DNA of 64,000 nucleotides. Source: Allium sativum (Eukaryota > Streptophyta > Magnoliopsida > Asparagales > Amaryllidaceae). Below the pieces are notes generated by a model, which saw only the letters and a program-made list of their open reading frames with translations, was not told the origin of the DNA and did no database searches. Positions 1 to 11,762 of this stretch are shown in pieces. Numbering within the stretch: the first letter of the stretch is position 1; every line of letters starts with the position of its first letter. The position numbers and the translations under genes were made by a program. The stretch is from the NCBI GenBank assembly GCA_030737875.1, contig CM060910.1, forward strand, positions 634,991,303 to 635,055,302, in the 5' to 3' direction.

Positions 1-633
1 AAGTGTGGCTTAACCCCATTCTAACCCCTTGAACTCCCAAATGGATTAAACTAGTTAAGTGTAACCAATGGTTCACAACTTAACCACATTCTAATCCCTC
101 GAATCCCCAAATTGGTTAAGTATTAGTGGACCCTGACTTAACCCTAATCATGAGGCATTAATTAATTTAATGCACCTTAACCTCTCACATTAGACCTTGT
201 TGTGGTTACTAGTTAGGCCGGGCGGGTCCGGGTAGGTTTACACCACAACTTAGTCTAACCTCGGGTTTTTGGCACCACATGACCAACTTCTCACATTGGG
301 TCCTATTGTTTGTAGCCACTAGTTAAGCCGGTCGGTTCCGGGTAGAATTACGCTACAAACTCAACCCAACCTCGAGTTGGCCACACTTTTGTTTTCTAAG
401 TGTCATGTCCACTTCATTTCAAAACATAATCACAAGTCAAACAATTACTTGGGTAGACCTAACTTAATAGGTAAATTCCCAAGGGGTAGACCTAACTTAA
501 TAGGTAAATTCCCAATCTTATATTTTCATGTACTTTAAGTTTACCCCAAAACCCCCCAACGTCATTCTATCGCTTACATATTCGTAGTAACGCATAAAGG
601 ATAGGAAGAGGGGACTTGGCACAACATAAACTT

Positions 634-1380
634 GCACAACAGTCATGCATAACATGTTAGACTTGCACAACTTAGCGTAGTGAACTTGCATATTACCATG
701 AAACATGCATAACATGTTAAATTTGCATAACTTAGCATAATGAACTTGCATATTACCAAAATCATGCATAACTTGTCAAACATGCACAACTTGTCATTTT
801 AAACTTGCATAAACATGCACAACTTGTCAAAACATGCACGACTTGTCAAAACATGCACAACTTGTCATTTTAAACTTGCATAAACATGCACAACTTGCCA
901 AAACATGCACAACTTGTCAAAACATGCACAACTTGTCATTTTAAACTTGCATAAACATGCACAACTTGTCAAAACATGCACGACTTGTCAAAACATGCAC
1001 AACTTGTCATTTTAAACTTGCATAAACATGCACAACTTGCCAAAACATGCACAACTTGTCAAAACATGCACAACTTGTCATTTTAAACTTGCATAAACAT
1101 GCACAACTTGCCAAAACATGCACAACTTGTCAAAACATGCACAACTTGTCATTTTAAACTTGCATAAACATGCACAACTCAATAAGCGTACAAATCATGG
1201 CTTAGCAAACTTGCATAAACATGCATAACTTAGTAAACATACAAATCATGGCTTAACAAACTTGCATAAACATGCATAACTTATAAATCTTGCAAATCAT
1301 GGCTTAGTATACATGCATAACTTAATAGATTTGCAAATCATGGCTTAGTACCCTTGCATTACATGCACAACTCAATAAAC
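634..1380. repeat. Minisatellite inside the LTR: 71 bp unit with about 19 bp subunits
   Basis: The word AAACTTGCATAAACATGC recurs at 801, 872, 943, 1014, 1085 and 1156, an exact 71 bp period. Each unit holds three subrepeats of the type AACATGCACAACTTGTCAA, so this is a two-level repeat. Looser versions extend from about 634 to 1380. The related LTR at 4185-7484 has scattered TGCAAGTTTA words (about 5170-5630) on its own sense strand but no regular array, so expansion looks specific to this copy. Confidence 0.9.
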
Positions 1381-1749
1381 ATACATAAACCCCCAACTTT
1401 CATCATACATTAACTTTATAGTTTCTAAAATGAGGGTAAGAGGGCTTACAATGCTTATGCGGACTCGAATGAGTACAACAAATGCAAGAAACCCCTTATG
1501 CAACTAATTAAAGCCCCCAAATGCAAGCAAACTTGATCAAGACTCCTCCTTTATGATGCCAATTGAAAAACAAGCCTTTAATGCAAGCTAAGGAGAATCA
1601 TACAAGCCTAAATACCCTTGTATGCATGGAAATCTCTTAGGGATTTGATTAGGAATTGTATGAAGAGAGTGGAGGCCATGAGAGTTTTGATTTTGGCATA
1701 GTTTAGTTACTAGGATGAATAATGAATGATTTAGGGTAGGTTAGAGTCT

Positions 1750-1968
1750 TATTTATAGATTAGGTTAGTGATTTGAACCATAGGATTAACCCTAGATTGA
1801 ATTAGGGCCATCAGATCCCGGAACTCTCTAGAAACCAGCCACAAGACCCAACCCTAATCAGAAATGGTGCACCAGGCTAATCAGCCGGGCACCCCCTGTC
1901 GACAGGGCTGTCGACAGGGCAGTCGACTCCCTGGGGACCCTGTCGACAGGCCTGTCGACATGGGGCCC
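1750..1968 (-). promoter_or_regulatory. Putative LTR promoter: TATA box plus GTCGAC palindrome cluster
   Basis: On the minus strand TATAAATA (1750-1757) lies about 140 bp downstream of a GC-rich block with five GTCGAC hexamers (1898, 1910, 1922, 1942, 1954), several inside longer palindromes such as CCTGTCGACAGG. The same order and spacing occurs in the LTRs at 4185 and 19210, which supports U3 promoter architecture. Promoter activity is inferred from position and the TATA box only. Confidence 0.55.
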
Positions 1969-2231
1969 CTGGCGGGAATTTTCCCGCCTTGGCCCAGCTG
2001 GCCCAATTCTTCAAATTTGAATCTGATTTTTACTTAGTAATTTTCTGCAAACTTCAAGGGGCCTTAACTGGGTCATACGGACTCCGATTTTCGAAAACTC
2101 GGACTCTATTTCGCGTATTTTTCCGAGACGAACGCAATGGCATAGCCCGTTTCCCTTGATTCCCATTTTATAATTTAATTCTGCCTCAATTTATGTTATA
2201 ACAGATTATTGAAAATACGGGTTGTTACAGT

Positions 2232-3611
2232 AGGTATACTCTAGATGATAAGGGTTGGTTACGTAGGGATGGTAGACTTTGTGTACCAAAAGACGAGGAC
2301 CTAAGGAAGACCATTCTTGATGATGCACATCGTTCGAAGATGACCATCCATCCCGGCGGGGACAAGATGTACATGGACATGAGACGAGTTTACTTTTGGG
2401 CCGGCATGAAGAAGGATGTGGCCGAGCTTGTCACTAGATGCTTGGTGTGCCAACAAGTAAAAGCAGAGCAAAAGAAGCCCGGAGGATTACTACACTTATT
2501 GGAGGTGCCACAATCGAAGTGGGAAAGTGTCTCGATGGATTTTGTTGACAGGTTACCGAGATCGAGGAAGGGTAATACGGGGATTGGGGTCGTGGTCGAC
2601 AGACTTACCAAGAGCGCTCATTTCATTCCCGTGAAGAGTAAGAGGACTGCTCCATAGTTAGTCTCCGTATACATTCGAGAGATAGTTCGTTTGCACGGTG
2701 TTCCTTCTAACATAGTGAGCGACCACGATCCTATCTTTACTAGCGAATTTTGGAAGAGCTTGCAAGAGGCTGTAGGGACTCATTTTTATTTGAGCACCGC
2801 ATATCATCCTCAGATGGACGGCTAGGCCGAGAGGGTGAATCATATTCTAGAGGACCTATTGAGGTTGTGTGTGTTAGATTTCGGAGGTACATGGGAGGAA
2901 CATCTTCCGTTGGTGGAGTTCGCATATAATAACAGCTTTCAGTCTAGCAATGGCATGGCACCGTTCGAGGCTCTTTATGGACGGTCGTGTCGTTCGCCTA
3001 CATGTTGGTGGGAGTCTACAAATAAGATTTTACTTGGGCTCGATATGATTAGAGATACGTCGAAGAAGATCGATTTGATTCGAAGGAGGATGAAGACGGC
3101 GCAAGATAGGCAGAAATCTTATGCGGACAAGAGAAGGTCAGATCTTGAGTTTGATATCGGGGACATGGTCTTTGTCAAGGTGTCTCCATTACGGAACGTC
3201 GTTCGCTTTGGGTCCGTTGGGAAGTTAGCACCAAGGTTCGTAGGGCCGTTTCCTATTAAGGAGAGGATTGGGCAGATGGCGTATAATGTGGAGTTGCCCG
3301 GGAGACTTAGTGGCGTACATGACATATTCCATGTATCACATTTGAGGAAGTGCTTGCACGAGACCGTGGAAGTGGTAGAGCCGAGCTTGCTTAGAAAGGT
3401 GGAGATAGAGCGTGATGCGATGATTCGACGAGCTCCTACGTGCATTCTTGGGTCGGTGGTTAAGAAGTCGAGGAATCGAGAGGTCAAGCTAGTAAAAGTG
3501 CAATGGAGAGATGATGAGAGCAACGCTACTTGGGAGACGGAAGAGAAGATGTGTTCATTGTACCCTTTTCTTTTTGAGGGTATGTCTTTTAATTTCTATT
3601 TTATCGCTTAG
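2232..3611 (+). pseudogene. Integrase plus chromodomain (pol 3' end), broken by two stops
   Basis: One continuous frame starts mid-protein at the nested LTR junction and ends at the TAG of 3609-3611. It shows the integrase H2C2 zinc finger (H..H upstream, then CLVCQQ at about 2438), the catalytic core (MDFVDRLP; SDHDP; the AERVN glutamate of the D,D-35-E triad), the FEALYGR segment, SYADKRR, the LKVSP-type segment (here VKVSP), and a C-terminal chromodomain (VKVQW, ATWE, YPFLF). Two in-frame TAG codons (2655-2657 and 2823-2825) interrupt the core, both at places where related elements usually carry glutamine, so both fit C-to-T changes of CAG. The frame is otherwise intact, so the copy is inactive but not ancient. 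It would insert element cDNA, with the chromodomain directing it to marked chromatin. Confidence 0.92.
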
Positions 3612-4184
3612 CTTGTACTTATCTTATCTTTAGAATGTCCTCTCGCTAGTATCTTTGACCTTTAGATAGGGTAGTCCTATGGTTGAAACATGTGTTTGAG
3701 ACATGTTATGTATGATGGATGCAAGTGTTTGCTAGTGGTCGCTCGTGGATGCATATACACACACTTTGGGCACTAGATCGGCTCAGTCACTTCATATTGC
3801 ATATTGCACATAAATGTGTGTGCATATTTAAGCTAATGGATGTATAATGGTTGCGCTATCATATGGATGCGGCATTTTTGTGAATGGTTGTGCACGCATG
3901 TAGAAGTAATATGTATCGATAGGGGTCTTCGTATACATAATGGACACATGGCACTATCATGGTTTGCATTAAGGAGGTCAACTGAATCAGTAGACCGCCT
4001 GATTTTGCATTAGATAAGGAACATATACACACACTTCTTGCATATGTTCATACGGCAGTAGGAATTTTATAAGGACAATGGATGCCTGTGTTTGATGGTT
4101 GAGTAGATGGTTGTTTGGATGGTAGGATATACATTCTCCTTAACTTGAAGATTTCGGGGGCGAAATCCTTTAAGGAGGGGAGAA
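3612..4184 (+). other. Chromovirus 3' untranslated region and polypurine tract
   Basis: Non-coding stretch between the integrase stop and the 3' LTR. A block around 3950-4030 (AGGAGGTCAACTGAATCAG) is conserved in reverse orientation at about 19393-19440, so both elements are the same family. The tract at about 4170-4184 (TTAAGGAGGGGAGAA) directly abuts the LTR start and is the plus-strand primer for reverse transcription. Confidence 0.85.
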
Positions 4185-4460
4185 TGTAACACCCCGTAAT
4201 TTTTAATGTTAAAGTTCACAAATTAAAGAATAACTAATCTCAGACGTGAGAATTAAGGGAAACGGGTTGTGCCATTGGACTTCGTATGAATAAGTTATGG
4301 CCATCGGAATTCTGGTTGAGATAGAGTCTGAGTTTGCGTGAATTGGACTTCGTATGAAGAAGTTATGGCCATCGGAATTTTCAGAAAATTCAAAACAGAT
4401 TTCAAAATTTGAAAATTTAGAGTCAGATGGGCTAGGCGGGAATTTTCCAGCCAGGGCCAG

Positions 4461-4710
4461 GTCGACCTGGGGGTCGGCCTGCCCTGACCAGGTCGACCAA
4501 AGGATCGACCTGGGAGTCGACCTGCCCTGACCAGGTCGACCATAGGGTCGACATGGGGGTCGACCTGCCCCCCCCCCCTCCGGGCAGATTTGAATTATGA
4601 CCTGTTAATGACTAGACGCTGACTCATTAGGGTTTCTGATATGCTCTGGTTGGCTGGGATTAATTCTGGGTTTATCGGACGGCATAAACTAATCCTAAAC
4701 TCTATAAAAG
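4461..4710 (+). promoter_or_regulatory. LTR promoter: GTCGAC palindrome cluster and TATA box
   Basis: GTCGAC occurs at 4461, 4492, 4516, 4535, 4547 and 4559 in a GC-rich block that stands out from the AT-rich LTR and ends in a run of C (about 4568-4578). TATAAAAG at 4703-4710 follows about 140 bp later, a canonical plant TATA box. This matches the arrangement in the minus-strand LTRs at 1-2229 and 16540-19210. Confidence 0.6.
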
Positions 4711-5966
4711 GACATGTAGACTCAAACCCTAAAATCAAAAGAAAATTAGATTCATGGCCTCCATGCCGTCACCTAGCAACTCAGCATAGCCGCCACCAAT
4801 TAGAGAGGAAGAAAGCTAATCTAATTCAATTCTTTTCAACTTTAACAACGAATCTTCTTCAAGGGAAAGCTATTACAACTTCAGAACTCAGAATTCCGAA
4901 TTCAAGACCTTCTTTGAATTGCGAGTTCGATAATTTTAATAAAATAATTAGCAAATTAATTGGATTGAGTTATGATGTGGACTATTTGGTTATGATGTGA
5001 ATTATTGACCGCATGTTATTATTCATGTAGCAAATTGTGATGTTTATGTTGTAAATTCTATGATGCTATCTTGTAAAGTTGTGATCATCTATGTTGTAAT
5101 TTTATGATTGGCCTATGTATAATCGAATCACCATGTTGTTCATGTGTTAGTTTGGGTATGTTGATTCATATGATAAATCATAAGTATGTATGCAAGTTTA
5201 GATTTTTATTAAGACATGAATCATATGCAAGTTGGGGAAAATTATATATAACCTTATATGCTTCATGACATCTATTTTAGATCTAAAATTAGGCTATGAC
5301 ATGTGTGAGTTATATGCCAAATTCTACATGCTAGTTTACATGTTTAGATGTAAGTTTATACCATTGTTATGTTGCATAAATCACATACGCAAGTTTATAT
5401 AAATACGTATGTTTGAAAATGAATCATGTTATGCAAGTTTGTGGTTACTGCCTATGCAAGTTTACACCTTTAGATCTATGACATACATGATTTATGCAAG
5501 TTTGTGACCATTATCTAAACAAGTTCACACCTTTAGATTTGGATTTATGACATATGTAGTTTTATGCAAGTTGTAACTTTGGCCTATGCAAGTTTAGATG
5601 TAGAACATCATTCACACATGCAAGTTCACCCCATATGTTTAGATCTAGTTTTAATTGTATGTATGTTGTGATGTTTTCTCTTTATTCCATGAGTTAGACT
5701 ATTCGAGTCTAACGTATATTTTATGTCAAACGAACGAACGTACAACGTGGGGTAAAAGGGGATAATATTAAAAGATTTAATTGGCATAAATGCCTTAAAA
5801 GGCATAAAATAAATTTGTGATGAAATTGGTATGATTCTACATACCATAAATAGATGGACATAATTGAGTCAATTATGGCCATAGTTAAATTTGGAATTAA
5901 TTGATAATTTGAATAGGGAAAGTAATTCAAATTGGGGGATGATTAATTAGGAGTAATTAATCATCT

Positions 5967-6190
5967 AAGACACGAGGTTAGGCTCTTTTATGGTGTAAGA
6001 CTGCCCGGACCCGCCCGGCAAATCCAGTTGCCACAAATGCCATTCTAATGTGGGAGGTCTTAGGCACAAATTAAATACGTAACAATTGTAAAGACACGAG
6101 GTTAGGCTCGTTTGTGGTGTAAGACTACCCGGACCCGCCCGGCAAATCCAGTTGCCGCAAATGTCAGTCTAATGTGAGAGGTCTTTATGA
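5967..6190 (+). repeat. Two-copy 124 bp tandem duplication in the LTR
   Basis: The block AAGACACGAGGTTAGGCTC...CCGGACCCGCCCGGC... occurs at 5967 and again at 6091. The reverse-strand LTR at 1-2229 also has two copies (about 184-270 and 290-390), so the duplication predates the separation of these copies. The rearranged element at 15253-22426 shows at least one copy near 17065-17160. Confidence 0.85.
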
Positions 6191-7332
6191 GGTTACGGTC
6201 TTAATGAATTAAGAAACACTTAACCAGATAAACATGTAGTGGGAAATGAGGGGGTTAAGTGGGTACCTTGGGTGGCATGTGGAATCTAGTAGGTGCCTTG
6301 GGTGGCATTTGAAATACGATTAGAAATACTTAACAAAAATTGAAACATGTAAGTAAACATGAATAAGAAGTGGGTTGAGTGGGATGTACTAGAGTGGACC
6401 AAGCTTAGGTGGATAGCTTGTGTCAAGTAATGGGGGCCCGTTTCAACCAGTAACCCATACGTATCTTTGTGGGCTCGACCCAAGTCGAGGACGGGACACA
6501 CATACTGGGCTTGATTGTAAGAGGCCAAAATGGGTTAGCGGTGGCAACGCAAGTCCAACAGGTTCATATGCGTGTGTGGACCCGGGCTGGTAGGTAAGAC
6601 GTTGTTGCATCGTGTAGGTATAAGCCGTGCATTATTTGTGGTACCGGGTTGCCACTTTGGGGAGTGATACACCCCACTGTGGGGCCATCACGGGTATCTA
6701 CGAGTTAGGGAGCCGAACACTTGGGGGTAGTGGGTACACCTAGTGGAGATAGGGGCAGGCGGCACCTATGAAGGCAGCTAGGGGTGCACGAAACTACCAA
6801 TATCATTATTAAGTCTGTAGGCGGGATCAACCTTAGGGTGACTAGTGGTAGTGCAGTATAGCAATTATATTATAGTGTTGGTGTAGTTTAGTAAATATCT
6901 TATAGTGGTTTAGGTGCGCTTTAACGATACCGTTGTTCATATTGTTTCCTTGTTTACTCTGCCATACTCAATGGTTCATGGTCATTTCCTGATTTTCCAA
7001 CTTATGCCTTAGCCTAGTTACTTTGGTAATTATATTGTTAAAGTTATCGCACTCGCCATACTTTATGTCTGACCCCCTTTGTTTCCTCCTCTTTTCTTTC
7101 CCCTCCCCACAGGTGCTCAGGTTGGAACTAGCACAAGTGGAGCTTGATTTTGGACAGTTGTGCTTCTTGCTTTTAGAAGATTGCTTGGATCGCTGAAGTA
7201 AAGTTCAGCCTCTCTTTTATTTATGGCTATTTTGTATTGGGGATTATGTCTTTCAGTTTATGTACTTTGATTTAGTCAAGATGGATATTATGTACTTGGC
7301 TCTGGTTTTGATGATGTAATCAAACATATGTA

Positions 7333-7354
7333 TTTTCCGCTGCAATGAAATAAA
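7333..7354 (+). terminator. Poly(A) signal region of the chromovirus LTR
   Basis: AATAAA at 7349-7354 follows TTTTCCGCTG (7333-7342), 130 bp before the LTR end. The same pairing occurs at 22292-22318 in the rearranged chromovirus and, more loosely, in the LARD LTRs (54947/55053 and 60630/60736). It is the likely 3' processing region. Confidence 0.6.
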
Positions 7355-10300
7355 GTTTTTAATTTTTCAAGTATTGTTTATATCTGTCTTGTTGTTAAGT
7401 TTCTGTTCTATACTCACTTAAAATGCTCCATAGAAGTTAATGCATTCCCTCTGTGAGTGACATTAATGGACGTAGGGTGTTACGCCATCACACAATGCAA
7501 CGCAAGCTGGAGGATAGAGTTTTACCTTATAATAGCCAAAAATGCTTGGTACGTGAAATTTCATATTTTATTATTACTATAAGTGAAGAAATTAACTTCA
7601 AATATAAATGTATCAATCATAGGGGGCGTAGGTACCCATATATTACGTCGCCAAATATATATTTACAACTAAAATCGTGAAATCACGTATTGGAAACTGG
7701 GTTTCCATCTATGAACCAAGGCAAGCGATCATCCTTACCAATTCGAGACTCTCTAGCCTAAGCCTCAGGATACAACCACAACTGCACCTACGGTTAGCAA
7801 CAGGGTCAGTCATCCGTCGATGATTGGCAATACCATAAACTATATGGTAGCCTGCCCTATGGGGCATAAAATCTAGTCAGTATATCGACCATAACATCCA
7901 TCGGCCCCGTAATGACCGATATATCTGAGGCGCCTTGCAATCCATCATCTAGTAATAATAAGCAACATCCACGTGAGTAAACAGTCTGGGCTCCATGTGG
8001 TGACGTTACTCCTAGCGAGAAACTAACATATGTCCATTTCCCTGAAGTCCTTATCATGTTTCTGGTTCATACCGGGGTGTGAAGCTCGCGAATTAACGCT
8101 ACACAAAGCTATGCTAATTAAAGCTGTGCTTTAATCATCAACCACAAGACTCTGCTTTCCAACAAAAGCCTTGATCATTTGCATCTCAGCATGTCACACT
8201 GTCATTCCATACCACCGTCTTCATCATCGACTTATCGTCGAATCAATTATTCAGAATGGGTTTAACCCGGTCTTTCTGAATAACTCGCGTATCTTATAAA
8301 CGAGTGTTATAAAAACACAACATACGCCTCATTCCAATCCAAGATATTCTTTTATTCAAATATTCTTTTCACAATTTAAACCAAATTAAGGTTTTCCAAA
8401 CTAGTCGAGATTTGCACACCTTACCAAAGTAATCATTTGTTTTATTTCCCAATCCCAACCTACTCATCCCATGAGGCAAAACTGGTAGTGCTCCATATCT
8501 AACACCACGGTGTTATCAGTAAAATTAATTACCATTTCATGTTCAAATCTAAATAAAGATTTAACTATCGCTTGGAGCAAAACTAGTGATACTCCATTCT
8601 CGATCGTTTCCCAAATTTGATAATTTAAATTATCAAAATCACATTTCAATCTAATTAAAGATTCATTAAAACTCCACTTAATTTTAATCTTCCAAAAAAC
8701 CATTGTTAATGATTATTTAACTTTAGGAAATCAAACATGCCGCATCGACAATCTACCCATACCATTTATTTCTGTCGATATATAACCTCTAAGCTCGCAC
8801 GTCTTAGAGAAGGGTGTTAAGTAGGAGAATAAATTCTCCGCCACCAAACAAATATATATTTAGTAGAGATCAACAATACAGTTCAAATACAATGGTAGAC
8901 ATGTAACCCTATCTTTAACTGGGTTAAAGAACCAATATCATTTAAAACACAGTTCACGATAAACCCAAAATCACATTCCATTAACAATGGAATCTTCACG
9001 GAAAACAGATCAATATATAATCGATATCAATTTCCATATCCGACAAATAATATAAATGGAATAACGACAGAGCCTTTTAAATTCCATATGTATTAACAGT
9101 CTTCCTCCACAGAAGCTCACTTCGATTATTACCAAATCGAATAACATTCCATTCCAATTTATTTTATTAAATTGGAAAACTTTACTTTGGAAACTCCCAT
9201 TAAATCTCAATAAAAGATTTAAATATATTCCAAACCACACTACGCTGTAAATCGAGCTAAAGAACGAATGTCGTTAAAAACAAAACCACATTACACTCTA
9301 ATAATCTTAATTAAAAGATTTATTCTTTTTGCATGGGAACAGTGTTCTTTAAGACACCATTCACGACAAACCCAAAATCCGGTTTGATATAAAATACAAG
9401 AGTCTGAATAGAAATTATATCGGCTTATATTCAATATCAAATTCTGAAACAAACGGATAACGTAGTGGTAATAACCATATTTGTATCTTCCAAATTCCCA
9501 TAACAATATCCGTATAACCACGCAATCCAGTATCAAAATATTCCGAAGATTATTTCCATTCCAACTTATTCATTGGAAAATTCTAGTTATTTTAAAACCA
9601 TTTCAAATCCAATTTATTTCTTTTAAAAATATTGGATTATTTTTCTAGTTAATAACTAGTTCATTTTGATAAAAAAATATTTTTATCTTTACGAACAAGA
9701 AATTTTTCATCTCAAATCTTTCCAAATCATTTATTATGATTTTACACAAATTATGAGTAGTTTTAATAATTTTATCAAGGCCCGTACAGTCGATTTCCAT
9801 AAACGTTCATCGAACTGCACTTACAGCGACCTTTTCCAAATTTGATTTGGACATAATTCCAAATCCAACCGGTAGATTTCAAATCTCTTATATTCGTTGG
9901 AAAGCTCTTTTCGATACGAATCTAACGGTTCTAGTTCCAGGAGAATCCGATGGTCAGATCTCCCGTTACGTCCATTTGAAGTTAATGGTCAAAATTCGCA
10001 AACGGTCGCTGCGTGGCACGTTCTATTCAGGCAATTAAATATATATATAATAAATATATTATATATATTTCATCGATTTCCATTTAAAATGTATTTTATA
10101 AAACCATTATAAATTTGTTTCAAATCGATTTTAACTTCATTTTCAATTTTAAATCAAAATTGAATATTATATATAACTATAATATTAAAATGATAATATT
10201 TTCAAAATATCATGTTTTGAAATCATTTCTTTTCGATATTCATTATAAAATGAATAAAATCGATCGATAAACCCGTTCGGGTTAAAACGGCGAATATCTA

Positions 10301-11129
10301 CTTATCCGGCTTTATATATTCCAACATTTTCGTGTCCATCCAAAATCGGACATCAAAATCATAATTCAATTCTTTACGGAATATTATTTTAAAATATTCG
10401 TTATTTTAAAATATTCATTACATTAAAATATTCATTATTTTAAAATATTCATTCTTTCTGAATTAGAATTAGACCCAATCAATTACCATATAATGTTATT
10501 TACATGGATTTCATATAACACATGTATACATCAACAATGATAAACAATCAACCATCATCCGGAGTGCATTACACAACTGCATAAGCATTAAATATAAATA
10601 ATTAATACTAACAACAGTCCGTCAACCAATCGATTGGCATACAACTAAACAACTGGGATCAGTACATGTCAAATATCATCCCAATACCCATGTGGGGTTT
10701 CAACCAACAAATACTGAATATTATTTGTGCAGTTGGGCGATGTGTAAATTTATCGTCCCAATCAATATCAGTTAAATGGGTGTACATAAACAAATCGTCG
10801 ATTTGTAAATGAATATTTATTTTCATTTTAGGAGAATTTTATGCCGTTCATTTATACATTAAAAATATATTTTTAACGATAAAATATTTATTCAACACAT
10901 GAATATTTTTAACAGTTCATTCATTCAACACAGTAAATAGTGTCGGGGGCCTCCAAGCCCCGTTTGCATCCTAGTATATATTTAACTGTATAATAATTAG
11001 AGTGAGAAGGAGTTCTCACATTGAGTTCCACTCCGCCGGTCTTTAAAGTACGGTTTTGGATTCCTCTTTGTTTCCAGTCAGTTCCATCGCAATCTGTTTC
11101 ACGCGGTTCATGTTAAAAATCACATTTTT

Positions 11130-11600
11130 AAACAACGATATTTATAAATAAAAATCTCATTTTTATCATAACGCTATATATATATATATCATATTTTTAT
11201 TTCAATGCTTTATGGATAAAAATCACATTTTTATAGTACTATATATATTAAAAAAATATTTTTATTTCAACGCTTTATGGATAAAAATCACATTTTTATA
11301 ATACTATATATATATATTAAAAATCATAATTTTATTATACTATATATATAAAAATTCCATTTTTAAAACAATGTTATCTATATAAAAATCGCATTTTTAT
11401 TCTATGTTATTTCTATAAAAATTCACATTTTTAAACCAATGCTTTTCATATAAAAATTTGATTTTTAAACTAATGCTTTTCTGAATTAAAAATCACAATG
11501 TTATTTTTATTTTCAAAAACAATGCTATTTTTATTTTCAAAAAAAATGCTATTTTTGTTTTAAAAAATAATGTTATTTTTATTTTAAAAACAAAGATATT
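11130..11600. repeat. AT-rich array of AAAATCACATTTTTAT-type units (LARD-1 3' LTR)
   Basis: Words of the form ATAAAAATCACATTTTTAT, a near-palindromic A5/T5 motif, recur at 30-50 bp spacing, separated by TATATA runs. The same array lies in the LARD-1 5' LTR (37250-37790) and, with different sequence, in LARD-2 (50366-50772), in each case in the first part of the LTR. Confidence 0.75.
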
Positions 11601-11762
11601 TTATATTTTTTTAAAATCCCATTTTTAATTCTATGATATCTATATTTAAAATTTAATTACATTTTTATTTATTAAATTAAATAAGCTAATTGCATTAAAA
11701 AACTCGTTGTCGGTTACCTTTCTCTTCCATCTATTTTATGCGCTCAAGCTAAAAGCACGTAC

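Larger units (their letters stand above)
1..2229 (-). mobile_element. Partial chromovirus-type LTR (minus strand), cut by the window edge
   Basis: Read on the minus strand it opens with TGTAACAACCCGTATTTTC and continues with the block (GGGAAACGGG, then GCGTTCGTCTCGG, then a GAGTCCGAGTTT-like stretch) found at the start of the LTRs at 4185, 15253 and 19210. It therefore covers roughly the first 2.2 kb of a 3.3 kb LTR. The LTR start abuts integrase codons at 2230, so this element landed inside the integrase gene of the next element. The expected target duplication (GTAGG at 2230) would lie outside the window. Whether it is a solo LTR or one end of a full element cannot be seen. There is no coding potential. 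Confidence 0.85.
2230..7484 (+). mobile_element. 3' part of a Ty3/Gypsy chromovirus: integrase end, 3' UTR, 3' LTR
   Basis: In order: integrase with C-terminal chromodomain (broken), a 570 bp untranslated region, a polypurine tract ending at 4184, and a complete 3' LTR (4185-7484). Gag, protease, RT and RNase H lie beyond the window or beyond the LTR nested at 1-2229. At 7484/7485 the LTR joins LARD-1 sequence at a point matching the middle of LARD-1's other LTR (about 14709), so this element inserted into LARD-1's 3' LTR. The chromodomain and TGTAACACCCC terminus suggest the Tekay/Del or a neighbouring chromovirus clade. Clade assignment is inference. Confidence 0.9.
4185..7484 (+). mobile_element. 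Chromovirus 3' LTR, about 3.3 kb
   Basis: It begins TGTAACACCCCGTAATTT right after the polypurine tract and ends at ..GGGTGTTACG, with the expected terminal A apparently changed to G at 7484. The boundary could also be placed at 7483. It carries a GTCGAC cluster and TATA box near the start, TGCAAGTTTA words at about 5170-5630, a 124 bp tandem duplication (5967-6190), and a poly(A) signal 130 bp from the end. There is no coding potential. Confidence 0.88.

Noticed and set aside
3119..3523. 134-codon minus-strand frame
   Set aside because: Antisense shadow of the integrase-chromodomain frame.
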